Of a stretch of DNA of 13,527 bases, positions 1 through 7,137 are shown one piece after another. This stretch comes from Cellvibrionales bacterium UBA4435. GTDB taxonomy: Bacteria > Pseudomonadota > Gammaproteobacteria > Pseudomonadales > Porticoccaceae. Each line of letters begins with the position of its first letter. Within the stretch, counting starts at the first letter, position 1. Location: assembly GCA_002390525.1 (NCBI GenBank), contig DGPR01000028.1:5988-19514 (forward strand). The letters run 5' to 3'. The position numbers and the translations under genes are program-made. The notes beneath the pieces were generated by a model that saw nothing but the letters and a program-made list of their open reading frames with translations, made no database searches and was not told the DNA's origin.

Positions 1-54
1 AAGCCAGGACAAAAACTAAAATCAAGGGTTGATAGCCATGCTGGCGTCAAATGA
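1..54 (+). CDS. ihfA: Integration host factor alpha subunit, C-terminal end (partial)
   Basis: Only the last 17 codons and the stop are inside the window; the gene begins before base 1. The visible peptide starts KPGQKLKSRVDS, which closely matches the C-terminal end of IHF alpha (E. coli IhfA has PGQKLKSRV near its end). IHF is a heterodimeric nucleoid protein that bends DNA at specific sites and assists recombination, replication and transcription. The reading frame ends with TGA at 52-54 and overlaps the start of the next gene by 17 bases, which suggests co-transcription and perhaps translational coupling. The identification rests on a short tail, but the context supports it: a MerR-type regulator and then tRNA-Pro follow ihfA in Pseudomonas as I recall. 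Confidence 0.85.
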   Translation, partial: KPGQKLKSRVDSHAGVK

Positions 55-394
55 TATAGATAAACTTCCTCCTATTCCTAGAAAAAATTATTTTACCATT
101 GGTGAAGTTAGTCGTTTATGTGAAATAAAAACTCACGTATTGAGATATTGGGAGCAAGAATTCCCTAATCTAAATCCTACAAAAAGGCGTGGCAACAGAC
201 GCTATTATCAACATCATGATGTGATATTAATACGTCAAATCCGTTCTTTGCTCTATCAGCAAGGCTTTACTATAGTGGGAGCTCGTCAGAAGCTTTTAGG
301 CGAAGATGCAAAAGAAGATGCTTCTCAAACCCATCAAGTAATACGTCAAACAGTTGATGACTTAGAGGATATTCTTAAGGTTCTTAAAAGTTAA
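38..394 (+). CDS. MerR-family transcriptional regulator downstream of ihfA
   Basis: This is a 118-residue DNA-binding protein. Residues 18-85 form a MerR-type winged helix-turn-helix: FTIGEVSRLCEI, then HVLRYWEQEFP, RRGNRRYY and a second recognition segment ending in GARQKL. The rest (about 90-118) is a short helical tail suited to dimerisation. There is no cysteine-rich metal site or large effector domain, so the signal it senses is unknown. The ATG at 38 is preferred because AAGGG at 24-28 lies nine bases upstream. A TTG at 29 is in frame but directly abuts that motif and so lacks usable spacing. The gene overlaps the end of ihfA, and this small MerR protein behind ihfA is a conserved arrangement in many gammaproteobacteria. 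Family assignment is secure; targets are unknown. Confidence 0.9.
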   Translation: MLASNDIDKLPPIPRKNYFTIGEVSRLCEIKTHVLRYWEQEFPNLNPTKRRGNRRYYQHHDVILIRQIRSLLYQQGFTIVGARQKLLGEDAKEDASQTHQVIRQTVDDLEDILKVLKS

Positions 395-422
395 TCTAGT
401 CACTGAAGAAATACAAAGCCTC

Positions 423-450
423 TTGAATTGCTTCACCTCTTCTGTATTAT
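423..450 (+). promoter_or_regulatory. Probable sigma-70 promoter of tRNA-Pro
   Basis: A -35-like TTGAAT (423-428) is separated by 16 bases from a -10-like TATTAT (445-450). Transcription would start near 457, about 24 bases before the mature tRNA 5' end at 481. It is the best match in the 86-base gap after the MerR gene. No terminator is visible before it, so read-through from ihfA may also supply the tRNA. Confidence 0.4.
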
Positions 451-480
451 GACCTGCTTTATGATTAAAGTTATATATAT

Positions 481-557
481 CGGGGCGTAGCGCAGTCTGG
501 TAGCGCACTACACTGGGGGTGTAGTGGTCGTCGGTTCAAATCCGGCCGCCCCGACCA
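481..557 (+). tRNA. tRNA-Pro (anticodon GGG)
   Basis: A complete 77-base cloverleaf with encoded CCA. The acceptor CGGGGCG (481-487) pairs with CGCCCCG (547-553), followed by ACCA. The D stem is GCGC/GCGC. The anticodon stem CTACA/TGTAG encloses loop CTGGGGG with anticodon GGG at 515-517. The T stem GTCGG/CCGGC contains one G-U pair and carries the TTCAAAT loop. It reads proline codons CCC and CCU. It sits directly behind the ihfA-MerR pair, as in Pseudomonas relatives. Confidence 0.97.
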
Positions 558-694
558 ACCTCACGGCCACATATAACTTATTCGAAATTATTAATAAAAT
601 TATATATTTTTAGAGCAGTTTCTGGGTTAATTTTTTGAAGAAAATATAAAGAATTAGTAAATTTTAGCTATCAAATAGACTCCTAAAATAAATT

Positions 695-1606
695 ATGAAA
701 AATAAAACCATTCTAGTTACTGGTGCTTCAGGCTTCATTGGTCATAATTTTTGTATTTCGGCTAAAAATAAGGGCTATGAAGTGATAGCATTATCGCGAA
801 ATAAAATTTACGCTGAAGCACGCCTGAAAGGAATTAAGGTTGTAACATCCTTGGAAGAGTTACCGAGCACTAAAGAAATCAATTTTGTCCTTAACTTAGC
901 TGGCGAATCTTTGGTTTCTGGGAGATGGAACAAGGAACTTAAGCAAAAATTTATAAATAGTCGGTTAGATATGACAAATAAGTTATACGATTATTTCACT
1001 AATACAAACAGTTACCCTGAGGTAATCATAAGTGGTTCAGCAGTTGGTTATTACGGTCCCCAAGAAGACAACTTTATTGATGAAGATAGTAGTTACAATA
1101 ACAGCTACACAAATCACTTGTGTACTTTATGGGAAAATAATGCATCGAGATTTGTTCACCTGGGATCCAGAGTTTGCTTTCTTCGAATTGGTATAGTTTT
1201 GGGCGAGGGTGAGGGTGCACTTAAACGTATGATACCTCCATTTAATTTTGGATTAGGGGGTAAGTTAGGGACAGGAAAACAGTGGTTTCCGTGGATACAT
1301 ATAAAAGATCAAATAAATTTAATCTTTCATTGTCTAGAGCATCAGGAGCTTTCAGGAGCCATAAATTCTTGTTCGCCGAACCCTGTAACTAATCAAGAGT
1401 TTACTCGAGAATTAGGTAGCGTTTTATCGAGGCCTGTATTTTTATCAATGCCATCATTTATCGCTAAAATTATTTTTGGTGAAATGGCTAATGAGCTGCT
1501 ATTAAAAGGGCAAAGAGTTGTGCCAAAAAAGGCACTAAATTCAGGATTTATTTTTATATATAGTCATATTGATCAGGCCTTAAAAAATATTTTAGTATCT
1601 AATTAA
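695..1606 (+). CDS. TIGR01777-type NAD(P)-binding SDR protein (YfcH-like epimerase family)
   Basis: This 303-residue protein belongs to the atypical extended short-chain dehydrogenase group typified by E. coli YfcH and human SDR39U1. A Rossmann nucleotide-binding motif VTGASGFIG lies at 8-16. The family motifs follow: NLAGESLVSGRW (67-78), SGSAVGYYG (113-121), RIGIVLG (164-170) and WFPWIHIKD (197-205). A C-terminal DUF1731-type segment (about 250-285) contains LLLKGQRVVPKKAL. It probably binds NADP(H) in the cytoplasm; no substrate is established for the family. No clear Shine-Dalgarno sequence precedes the ATG, but the start fits the Rossmann motif position. The stop codon overlaps the stop of the convergent queD by four bases. 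I withhold a symbol because the ortholog is not certain. Confidence 0.92.
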   Translation: MKNKTILVTGASGFIGHNFCISAKNKGYEVIALSRNKIYAEARLKGIKVVTSLEELPSTKEINFVLNLAGESLVSGRWNKELKQKFINSRLDMTNKLYDYFTNTNSYPEVIISGSAVGYYGPQEDNFIDEDSSYNNSYTNHLCTLWENNASRFVHLGSRVCFLRIGIVLGEGEGALKRMIPPFNFGLGGKLGTGKQWFPWIHIKDQINLIFHCLEHQELSGAINSCSPNPVTNQEFTRELGSVLSRPVFLSMPSFIAKIIFGEMANELLLKGQRVVPKKALNSGFIFIYSHIDQALKNILVSN

Positions 1607-1959
1607 TTTCCGGTATAAATGCACCCAGATGAGCAAGTTTCTTTAACCTTGATTTTAGATAGGATATGCAGATTGGGCTTCAATTTATGCCATATCCAAT
1701 GGGCTAGATTTTCACTAGTAGGATTTTCAAGGCCTTTTATATCATTAAGAAACCGGTGGTCTAGTTGGTCATGTATAGGTTTAAAATATTCTTTTAGTTG
1801 ACCAAAATCTATCACCCACCCTTCATTTTCAGCTATATCACCCTCAACATAAATAGTCACATGATATGAATGCCCATGCAGTCTCTTGCATTTATGATCG
1901 TCAGGAACATTAGGTAAGAAATGTGCTGCTTCAAATGTAAATTCTTTAAAAATTTCCAT
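1603..1959 (-). CDS. queD: 6-carboxy-5,6,7,8-tetrahydropterin synthase
   Basis: QueD converts 7,8-dihydroneopterin triphosphate to 6-carboxytetrahydropterin, an early step towards preQ0 and queuosine. The 118 residues closely follow E. coli QueD (about 120). FEAAHFLPNVP comes at 9-19, the zinc ligands are H13, H28 and H30, and the catalytic cysteine C24 lies in CKRLHGHSY. WVIDFGQLK is at 48-56, LDHRFLND at 66-73, NPTSENLA at 79-86, and the closing KETCSSGCIYTG contains the conserved glutamate E107. A purine-rich AAGAGA (plus-strand 1965-1970) lies six to eleven bases upstream of the start. The gene is transcribed away from the tRNA-Val/Asp pair and runs tail to tail into the SDR gene. No preQ1 riboswitch is recognisable in the roughly 120-base leader region. 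Confidence 0.97.
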   Translation of the reverse strand: MEIFKEFTFEAAHFLPNVPDDHKCKRLHGHSYHVTIYVEGDIAENEGWVIDFGQLKEYFKPIHDQLDHRFLNDIKGLENPTSENLAHWIWHKLKPNLHILSKIKVKETCSSGCIYTGN

Positions 1960-2038
1960 ATTATTCTCTTTGGTATTTTTTATGCAGTATCTTAATTTGA
2001 TGAAGCACTCATGTACACAAAAAGGTATCCTGAAATGT

Positions 2039-2066
2039 TTGACAAGGCTATATAATCGGGTAGAAT
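2039..2066 (+). promoter_or_regulatory. Stable-RNA promoter of the tRNA-Val/tRNA-Asp unit
   Basis: A perfect -35 hexamer TTGACA (2039-2044) is followed after 16 bases by the -10-like TAGAAT (2061-2066). The discriminator begins GCGCC, which is the GC-rich pattern of promoters under stringent (ppGpp) control. The predicted start near 2073 leaves only about 10 bases before the mature 5' end of tRNA-Val. A TATAAT at 2051-2056 is also present but lacks a -35 at suitable spacing. Confidence 0.75.
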
Positions 2067-2082
2067 GCGCCTTCTTTTAGTG

Positions 2083-2158
2083 GGGTGGTTAGCTCAGTTG
2101 GTAGAGCGACGCCCTTACAAGGCGTAGGTCACAGGTTCGACCCCTGTACCACCCACCA
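2083..2158 (+). tRNA. tRNA-Val (anticodon TAC)
   Basis: A 76-base cloverleaf with encoded CCA. The acceptor GGGTGGT (2083-2089) pairs with ACCACCC (2148-2154), followed by ACCA. The D stem is GCTC/GAGC. The anticodon stem ACGCC/GGCGT encloses CTTACAA with anticodon TAC at 2116-2118, and the T arm is ACAGG-TTCGACC-CCTGT. It reads GUA and GUG and, when suitably modified, further valine codons. It is separated from tRNA-Asp by 19 bases, so the two are almost certainly processed from one transcript. Confidence 0.97.
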
Positions 2159-2177
2159 AAGATTAAAGTGTTTTAAC

Positions 2178-2254
2178 GGACCGGTAGTTCAGCTGGTTAG
2201 AATGCCGGCCTGTCACGCCGGAGGTCGCGGGTTCGAGTCCCGTCCGGTCCGCCA
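2178..2254 (+). tRNA. tRNA-Asp (anticodon GTC)
   Basis: A 77-base cloverleaf with encoded CCA. The acceptor GGACCGG (2178-2184) pairs with CCGGTCC (2244-2250), followed by GCCA, and the G discriminator is typical of tRNA-Asp. The anticodon stem CCGGC/GCCGG encloses CTGTCAC with anticodon GTC at 2212-2214. The T arm is GCGGG-TTCGAGT-CCCGT with one G-U pair. Its GUN anticodon makes it a substrate for queuosine modification, the pathway served by the neighbouring queD. No clear hairpin terminator follows it. Confidence 0.97.
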
Positions 2255-2402
2255 TTTTAACAACTTTAGGTATGATAAAAAATTTAAATTTAATTTTGCA
2301 GCTAGTCTCTCTGTGTGCCTTTTCAAAGTCTGCCCTTTTATATGTCTATTTTTTTATGTTCTGATAACACATAATACTTCACTATTTTTTAGTGTGGCCT
2401 GG

Positions 2403-2432
2403 TTGTTTTAATTTTAATTCTAGATATATAAT
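2403..2432 (+). promoter_or_regulatory. Possible promoter of the nadK run
   Basis: TTGTTT (2403-2408), 18 bases, then TATAAT (2427-2432), about 45 bases before the nadK start. The whole 223-base gap (2255-2477) is very AT-rich, so a chance TATAAT is quite likely. The gap holds no convincing gene; its only other visible structure is a weak CACTA/TAGTG hairpin at 2380-2394. Confidence 0.35.
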
Positions 2433-2477
2433 TTTTTTATTTTTCATTGATGATTCTTTATTGCAAGGTATATAAAC

Positions 2478-3374
2478 ATGACACCATTCAAGCGGATTGC
2501 ATTAGTTGCCAACGTTGAGCTTGCTGAAATAGCTAATCTCCTGAATCGCTTGTGTTGTTTTTTAGAAAAAGATGGTTATTCAGTACTCTCAGAGAAAAGA
2601 ACATCCTATTTAATAGATAGTAAAAATATACCTATTTTCGATCATCTGGACAAAAGTTTGAATTTAGATTTGATAATTGTTGTTGGTGGAGACGGCAGCA
2701 TGCTCAGTGTTGGAAGGAGTGCAGCAGATTTAAATATTCCGCTTTTAGGCGTTAACAGAGGAAGACTAGGGTTTTTAACAGATATTCTGCCCGATGATAT
2801 GGAAGTTCAATTAAAGCGAGTTTTATCTGGCAATTATATAATATCAAATCGTTTTTTATTAGATATTTCCTTATTAAGGAATGGAACAAAAGTTAGCTCA
2901 GGTGAAGCAATAAATGATGTAGTGCTGCACCCAGGTAGTTCTCTAAGAATGATGGAGTTTGAGTTATATATAGATAAAAAATTTGTTTATAGTCAGAGGT
3001 CCGATGGCCTAATAGTTTCCACACCCACAGGATCTACCGCCTATGCTTTATCTGGTGGTGGCCCCATACTGCACCCAAATTTAGACGCGATAGTATTAGT
3101 ACCAATGAATGCACATACACTATCTAGTAGACCAATTGTAGTTGCTGGAAATAGTGATATAGAGATCAAGTTAGCTTCACGTAACGAGTTGAGTTCAATG
3201 ATTACATGCGATGGGCAAAATGATCTTTCTCATCAGCCAGGCGATGTAATACACATACAGAAAAAAAATAACCCATTAAGGCTAATTCATCAAGAAGACA
3301 ATAGTTTTTACGCTACCTGTCGTACAAAGCTTGGTTGGGGAAGTCATTTAGGCTCTAGCAACAGAAATAGATAG
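2478..3374 (+). CDS. nadK: NAD kinase (ATP-NAD kinase)
   Basis: NadK phosphorylates NAD+ at the 2'-hydroxyl of the adenosine ribose and is the source of cellular NADP+. The protein has 298 residues, the normal length. The nucleotide-binding GGDGS motif is at 70-74, followed by NRGRLGFLTD (93-102). The NE/D motif appears as AINDVVLHPG (145-153), with aspartate where many homologs have glutamate. The glycine- and threonine-rich signature DGLIVSTPTGSTAYALSGGG lies at 176-195, and the PI.LVPM.AHTLSSRPIV region follows at about 205-221. AAGG at 2465-2468, nine bases before the ATG, supports the start. It opens a run of plus-strand genes (rhomboid, DUF1315, pepN, rlmKL). In Pseudomonas nadK also sits beside rhomboid, DUF1315 and pepN genes, as I recall. 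Confidence 0.97.
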   Translation: MTPFKRIALVANVELAEIANLLNRLCCFLEKDGYSVLSEKRTSYLIDSKNIPIFDHLDKSLNLDLIIVVGGDGSMLSVGRSAADLNIPLLGVNRGRLGFLTDILPDDMEVQLKRVLSGNYIISNRFLLDISLLRNGTKVSSGEAINDVVLHPGSSLRMMEFELYIDKKFVYSQRSDGLIVSTPTGSTAYALSGGGPILHPNLDAIVLVPMNAHTLSSRPIVVAGNSDIEIKLASRNELSSMITCDGQNDLSHQPGDVIHIQKKNNPLRLIHQEDNSFYATCRTKLGWGSHLGSSNRNR

Positions 3375-3409
3375 ATTCATTTACAGGATAAGATACCTAG
3401 GGATTATAA

Positions 3410-4051
3410 ATGAGAGATTTAAATAACCTCAGTGTATTGGATCAACTCAGACAAGCACCTATAGTTTTTCTTCTTCTTGTCAGCAGTTTTATTGGCACTG
3501 GAATTGTTGAGTGGATGCCATCAATTATCCATTATTTAACTATACAAGATTTTCTTTCTACCGCTAATATTAATTCTTTTGATTCTATTACTATATCTAT
3601 TAATGCAGGTGAGGTCTGGCGGTTAGTTACACCAATTTTTTTGCACTTCAGTATTTTCCATCTTATTTTTAATTCACTCTTGTTATGGATTTTGGGTCAA
3701 AAAATAGAATATAGTATTGGTAGTCTATATTTTTTTATGTCTGTATTTTTCATATCTATTATTTCAAACTTGAGTCAGTACTTATTGGCAAAATCCGTTT
3801 TATTTGGTGGCTTATCTGGACTAGTTTATGGTTTGTTAGGCTTTATTTGGATTTCTTATAAATTTTCAAGAGAGCCAATAATGTTAATACCTCAAGGGCT
3901 TTTCGGTTTTATGTTAGTTTGGTTATTCTTAGGTATTAGCGGGATAGTAGAGATTATATTAGGTATACAAGTTGCAAACGCAGCTCATACTACAGGCCTA
4001 ATTAGTGGTATGATATTAGGGTGTTTAAACGGCTACCGTTTTTTTAAATAA
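3410..4051 (+). CDS. Rhomboid-family intramembrane serine protease
   Basis: This 213-residue inner-membrane protein should cleave transmembrane segments of substrate proteins within the bilayer. About six membrane spans are visible: roughly 18-36, 73-95, 105-127, 132-150, 161-183 and 188-209. The catalytic serine S136 lies in GGLSG (133-137) at the start of span 4, and the catalytic histidine H193 in ANAAHTTGLISG of span 6. Span 2 carries the conserved H79, H84 and N88 (HFSIFHLIFN), which form the oxyanion side of the active site. EVWRLVTPIFLH before it is the usual L1-loop signature. TAGGGA (3398-3403), six bases before the ATG, supports the start. It lies 35 bases after nadK and is probably co-transcribed. 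All catalytic residues are present, so it is likely active; substrates are unknown. The link to nadK is not explained by a known shared pathway. Confidence 0.93.
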   Translation: MRDLNNLSVLDQLRQAPIVFLLLVSSFIGTGIVEWMPSIIHYLTIQDFLSTANINSFDSITISINAGEVWRLVTPIFLHFSIFHLIFNSLLLWILGQKIEYSIGSLYFFMSVFFISIISNLSQYLLAKSVLFGGLSGLVYGLLGFIWISYKFSREPIMLIPQGLFGFMLVWLFLGISGIVEIILGIQVANAAHTTGLISGMILGCLNGYRFFK

Positions 4052-4105
4052 TCGTTTTAAAAAATATTATAAATGCAGAGATTTTCTATTCATTCAAGGT
4101 GCATA

Positions 4106-4372
4106 ATGGAATTTCAACAATTAATTGCTTCAGTTACACCAGAAATTTATAAAAAACTAAAGTCCGCAGTTGAGCTTGGTAAATGGGCTAATGGGGTAAA
4201 ACTTTCAAAAGAGCAGCTTGAGCATTGCATGCAAATATTGATAGCTTACGACAACTACAACAAGGAGCAAGACGAAAGGGTGGGGTATGTTCCGCTTAAA
4301 AAAGTAGAAGATGCATGTGACTTAAAAGAAACTCTTAAAGATACAGAAAAACCTATTAAGTGGAAGAATTGA
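4106..4372 (+). CDS. DUF1315 (YeaC-like) protein of unknown function
   Basis: A small, charged, soluble protein of 88 residues matching the DUF1315 family (E. coli YeaC). The conserved core reads MEFQQLIASVTPEIYKKL, followed by AVELGKWANGVKLSKEQLE and a helix with CMQILIAYDNYN. The C-terminal part is rich in lysine and glutamate and ends KPIKWKN. No enzymatic motif or membrane segment is visible, and the family has no established function. The ATG at 4106 is chosen over an in-frame ATG at 4073 because family members begin right at this MxxxxLI segment and because AAGGTG at 4096-4101 lies just upstream. The gene sits between rhomboid and pepN, as in Pseudomonas relatives. Confidence 0.88.
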   Translation: MEFQQLIASVTPEIYKKLKSAVELGKWANGVKLSKEQLEHCMQILIAYDNYNKEQDERVGYVPLKKVEDACDLKETLKDTEKPIKWKN

Positions 4373-4417
4373 ACTTTTACCTAATTAAATTTTTTAAAAA
4401 TATATATTCAGGGCCTA

Positions 4418-7111
4418 ATGTCGATGAACAGCAAAACACACCCAACTGAACTAACTCGCTTATGTGACTATAGACCACCAGATTTTCTTATACATAAAAC
4501 AAATCTCATAATTGATATCGAGGAAGATCAGGCAAATGTATTTTCTGTTTTAGAAATTAGTCGCAACAATCATGAAAAGAAAAATCTAAAACTGTTCGGC
4601 CAAGAACTAAATCTTAATTCAATTAAAATAAATGGTAATACGCTAGCTACGGAAGCCTATATTTTAGGTGACGGGACTCTCACTATTTTATCTGTTCCCG
4701 ATTCATTTGTACTCGAAATAGCTGTTGTTATCTTTCCAAAGAAAAACACCTCTTTAGAGGGCCTGTATAAATCTAGAACAATATATTGTACTCAATGCGA
4801 AGCTGAAGGATTTCGGCGAATTACTTATTATCTTGACCGCCCCGATGTGATGTCTGAATTTACTACTACGATAATCGCAGATAAGTCATCTTGTCCCATG
4901 CTGCTTTCCAATGGAAACCTCATAGATTCCGGCGACTGTAAGGCTGATCTAAGCGATTTAAAGAATAAAAAAAATGAACGCCATTGGGCAACTTGGCATG
5001 ACCCTTTTCCAAAACCCTCCTACCTGTTTGCTGTGGTTGCAGGTAGCCTTTCTGTTGTTAAAGATAGTTTCCTGACTTGTTCTGGAAAAGCTATAGATAT
5101 TCAGTTATTTGTTGAACCTAAAGATATTGATAAATGTTCACATGCACTTGAATCTCTTAAGCATGCAATGAGGTGGGATGAGGAGACCTATGGAAGAGAA
5201 TATGATTTAAATCTTTATATGATAGTTGCTGTAGATGATTTTAATATGGGGGCTATGGAAAATAAAGGATTAAATATTTTTAATACATCATGTATTTTGG
5301 CTAACCCCGAAACAACAACAGATGATGGATTTAATAGAGTTGAAGCAGTAGTAGCTCATGAATATTTTCATAACTGGTCAGGAAATAGGGTAACATGCAG
5401 AGATTGGTTTCAGTTGAGTCTAAAGGAGGGTTTTACTGTCTTCAGGGATTCTGAGTTTTCTGCATATATGGGTTCAGCTGAGGTTAAGCGCATTCAAGAT
5501 GTAAATTTTCTTCGCTCTATTCAGTTCGCAGAAGATTCGGGGCCAACCGCACATCCCGTTCAGCCTAAAACATACATGGAAATCTCGAATTTTTACACAG
5601 TTACTATATACGAGAAAGGAGCTGAAATTGTTAGAATGATCCAAACTTTATTAGGCCGTGAGCTATTTAGAAAGGGATCAGATCTTTATTTCTCACGATA
5701 CGATGGTCAAGCAGTAACTATAAATGAATTTATATCAACTATGGCAGAGGTTAGCGGACGTGACTTCAAACAATTTATGTTGTGGTACGAGAGATCAGGA
5801 ACACCAGTTATAGCTGTAAGCGGGACCTATGATCAAAAAAAATGCTCATACAGTTTAACCTTTAAGCAAATTTCTGCAAAAAGTACAAAAGATTCGAGCT
5901 CATCTGAATCTAATTATGTAACAGTCCCTTTTCATATTCCGATTAAGATTGGGTTAATAACAGATAAGGGCCCTCTACCAATATCTGATGATAACAATAA
6001 CTCTTTATTGATCGAGTTAACGAAAAAACAAGAAACTATTACTTTTGAAAATATTAATAAATGCCCAACTCCATCTTTACTCCAAGGTTTCACTGCACCT
6101 ATAAAGCTTGATTTCTCTTATTCTGAGAAAGATCTAATTTTACTCATGTCTGAAGACCTGGATGGCTTTAGTTGCTGGAATGCATGCCAAGAACTGGCCA
6201 TACGGGTTATGACTGTAATGCAACATGAATATCGACTTAATAAAAAATTAGAGATGAAATCATATCTTTATGATGCATTTCTTGGTGTTATGAACAGGCC
6301 AAATAAAGATAAAGCAATGCAGGCACTACTGCTCACTATACCCTCCGAGCTGATAATGGCTGAAATCTCAAATGAGATTGATATTGAGGCTATCCATATA
6401 GTCAGAGATTTTGTATTGAGTGAATTAGGAAAAAATTTGAGTAGTTCCTGGAATAAAATATATAAATCTAATTTGACATCAAAAAAATATATCTTTAATG
6501 CAAAAGAGACATCTCAACGTAGTTTAAAGAACTTAGCATTGAGGTATATAGTTAGCTCTAAATCAGAGGGTTCTTTGAGGATGGTTGAAAATCAAATTAT
6601 CAAATCTAATAATATGACTGATAGACTTGCAGCATTGAATATTTTAGTGAATGACAATAGAAAGAGTGCTATCGATTTATCAAAGAAATACTTAAATAAA
6701 TTTTACCAAGACTATAAAGATGAGCCTCTAGTATTAAATCAATGGTTTCAGGTGCAGGCGTCATGTTCACTACCAGGTGGTTTGAATCGAGTTAGGACAC
6801 TCATGGAGCATCCCGCATTTGACTTCAATAATCCCAACAAGATTAGATCGCTGATTGGCGTTTTTTGCACTAATAATCCTATGAATTTTCATTGTGATCG
6901 GGGAGATGGATATGAATTTTTAGCTGATCAAGTATTGGCTTTAGATAGGATCAACCCACAAATAGCTGCCAGACTTTTAAATCCTCTAACGCGATGGCGA
7001 AAATTCCCAAAAAAACGTAGAAACCTTATGAAAAATCAACTTAGTAGGATAATTTTAGAAAATGATCTGTCTGGGGATACTTATGAGATCGCCTCTAAGA
7101 GTCTTAGTTGA
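4418..7111 (+). CDS. pepN: Aminopeptidase N (M1 family zinc metallopeptidase)
   Basis: PepN removes N-terminal amino acids from peptides in the cytoplasm and is a major general aminopeptidase. At 897 residues it is close to E. coli PepN (870). After an N-terminal beta domain with LEGLYKSRTIYCTQCEAEGF (about 113-132) come the exopeptidase signature GAMEN (278-282) and the zinc motif HEYFH (314-318). The third zinc ligand is E337 in LKEGFTVFRD, and the transition-state tyrosine Y398 is in TIYEKGAEI. The C-terminal helical domain includes SNNMTDRLAAL and NPNKIRSLIGVF, as in the bacterial PepN subgroup, and ends SGDTYEIASKSL. The start is slightly ambiguous: AGGG at 4410-4413 is 4 bases from the ATG at 4418 and 10 bases from a second in-frame ATG at 4424. 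The difference is two residues. Confidence 0.97.
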   Translation: MSMNSKTHPTELTRLCDYRPPDFLIHKTNLIIDIEEDQANVFSVLEISRNNHEKKNLKLFGQELNLNSIKINGNTLATEAYILGDGTLTILSVPDSFVLEIAVVIFPKKNTSLEGLYKSRTIYCTQCEAEGFRRITYYLDRPDVMSEFTTTIIADKSSCPMLLSNGNLIDSGDCKADLSDLKNKKNERHWATWHDPFPKPSYLFAVVAGSLSVVKDSFLTCSGKAIDIQLFVEPKDIDKCSHALESLKHAMRWDEETYGREYDLNLYMIVAVDDFNMGAMENKGLNIFNTSCILANPETTTDDGFNRVEAVVAHEYFHNWSGNRVTCRDWFQLSLKEGFTVFRDSEFSAYMGSAEVKRIQDVNFLRSIQFAEDSGPTAHPVQPKTYMEISNFYTVTIYEKGAEIVRMIQTLLGRELFRKGSDLYFSRYDGQAVTINEFISTMAEVSGRDFKQFMLWYERSGTPVIAVSGTYDQKKCSYSLTFKQISAKSTKDSSSSESNYVTVPFHIPIKIGLITDKGPLPISDDNNNSLLIELTKKQETITFENINKCPTPSLLQGFTAPIKLDFSYSEKDLILLMSEDLDGFSCWNACQELAIRVMTVMQHEYRLNKKLEMKSYLYDAFLGVMNRPNKDKAMQALLLTIPSELIMAEISNEIDIEAIHIVRDFVLSELGKNLSSSWNKIYKSNLTSKKYIFNAKETSQRSLKNLALRYIVSSKSEGSLRMVENQIIKSNNMTDRLAALNILVNDNRKSAIDLSKKYLNKFYQDYKDEPLVLNQWFQVQASCSLPGGLNRVRTLMEHPAFDFNNPNKIRSLIGVFCTNNPMNFHCDRGDGYEFLADQVLALDRINPQIAARLLNPLTRWRKFPKKRRNLMKNQLSRIILENDLSGDTYEIASKSLS

Positions 7112-7137
7112 TTTTTCTCAATATAATGGCCATCTAA

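Noticed and set aside
29..37. Upstream TTG start at 29 for the MerR-family gene
   Set aside because: It abuts the AAGGG motif at 24-28, leaving no spacing; the ATG at 38 has a proper nine-base spacer.
1619..1801. Plus-strand open reading frame opposite queD
   Set aside because: Lies wholly antisense to a well-recognised queD, with no family resemblance and no ribosome-binding site.
1960..2038. Possible preQ1 riboswitch upstream of queD
   Set aside because: I looked for the short hairpin plus A-rich tail with a ribosome-binding site typical of preQ1-I and saw no matching structure.
2380..2394. CACTA / TAGTG hairpin after tRNA-Asp
   Set aside because: Only five base pairs, not followed by a T run, and about 125 bases after the tRNA; not convincing as a terminator.
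2085..2411. A 108-codon plus-strand open reading frame across the tRNA-Val/tRNA-Asp pair
   Set aside because: Its first part is simply the two tRNA genes read as protein and the rest is AT-rich gap; tRNAs have clear cloverleafs, so this is not a gene.
4034..4065. TTTTTTAAA / TTTAAAAAA inverted repeat after the rhomboid gene
   Set aside because: Made only of A-T pairs, expected by chance in this composition, and it lies between closely spaced co-directional genes.
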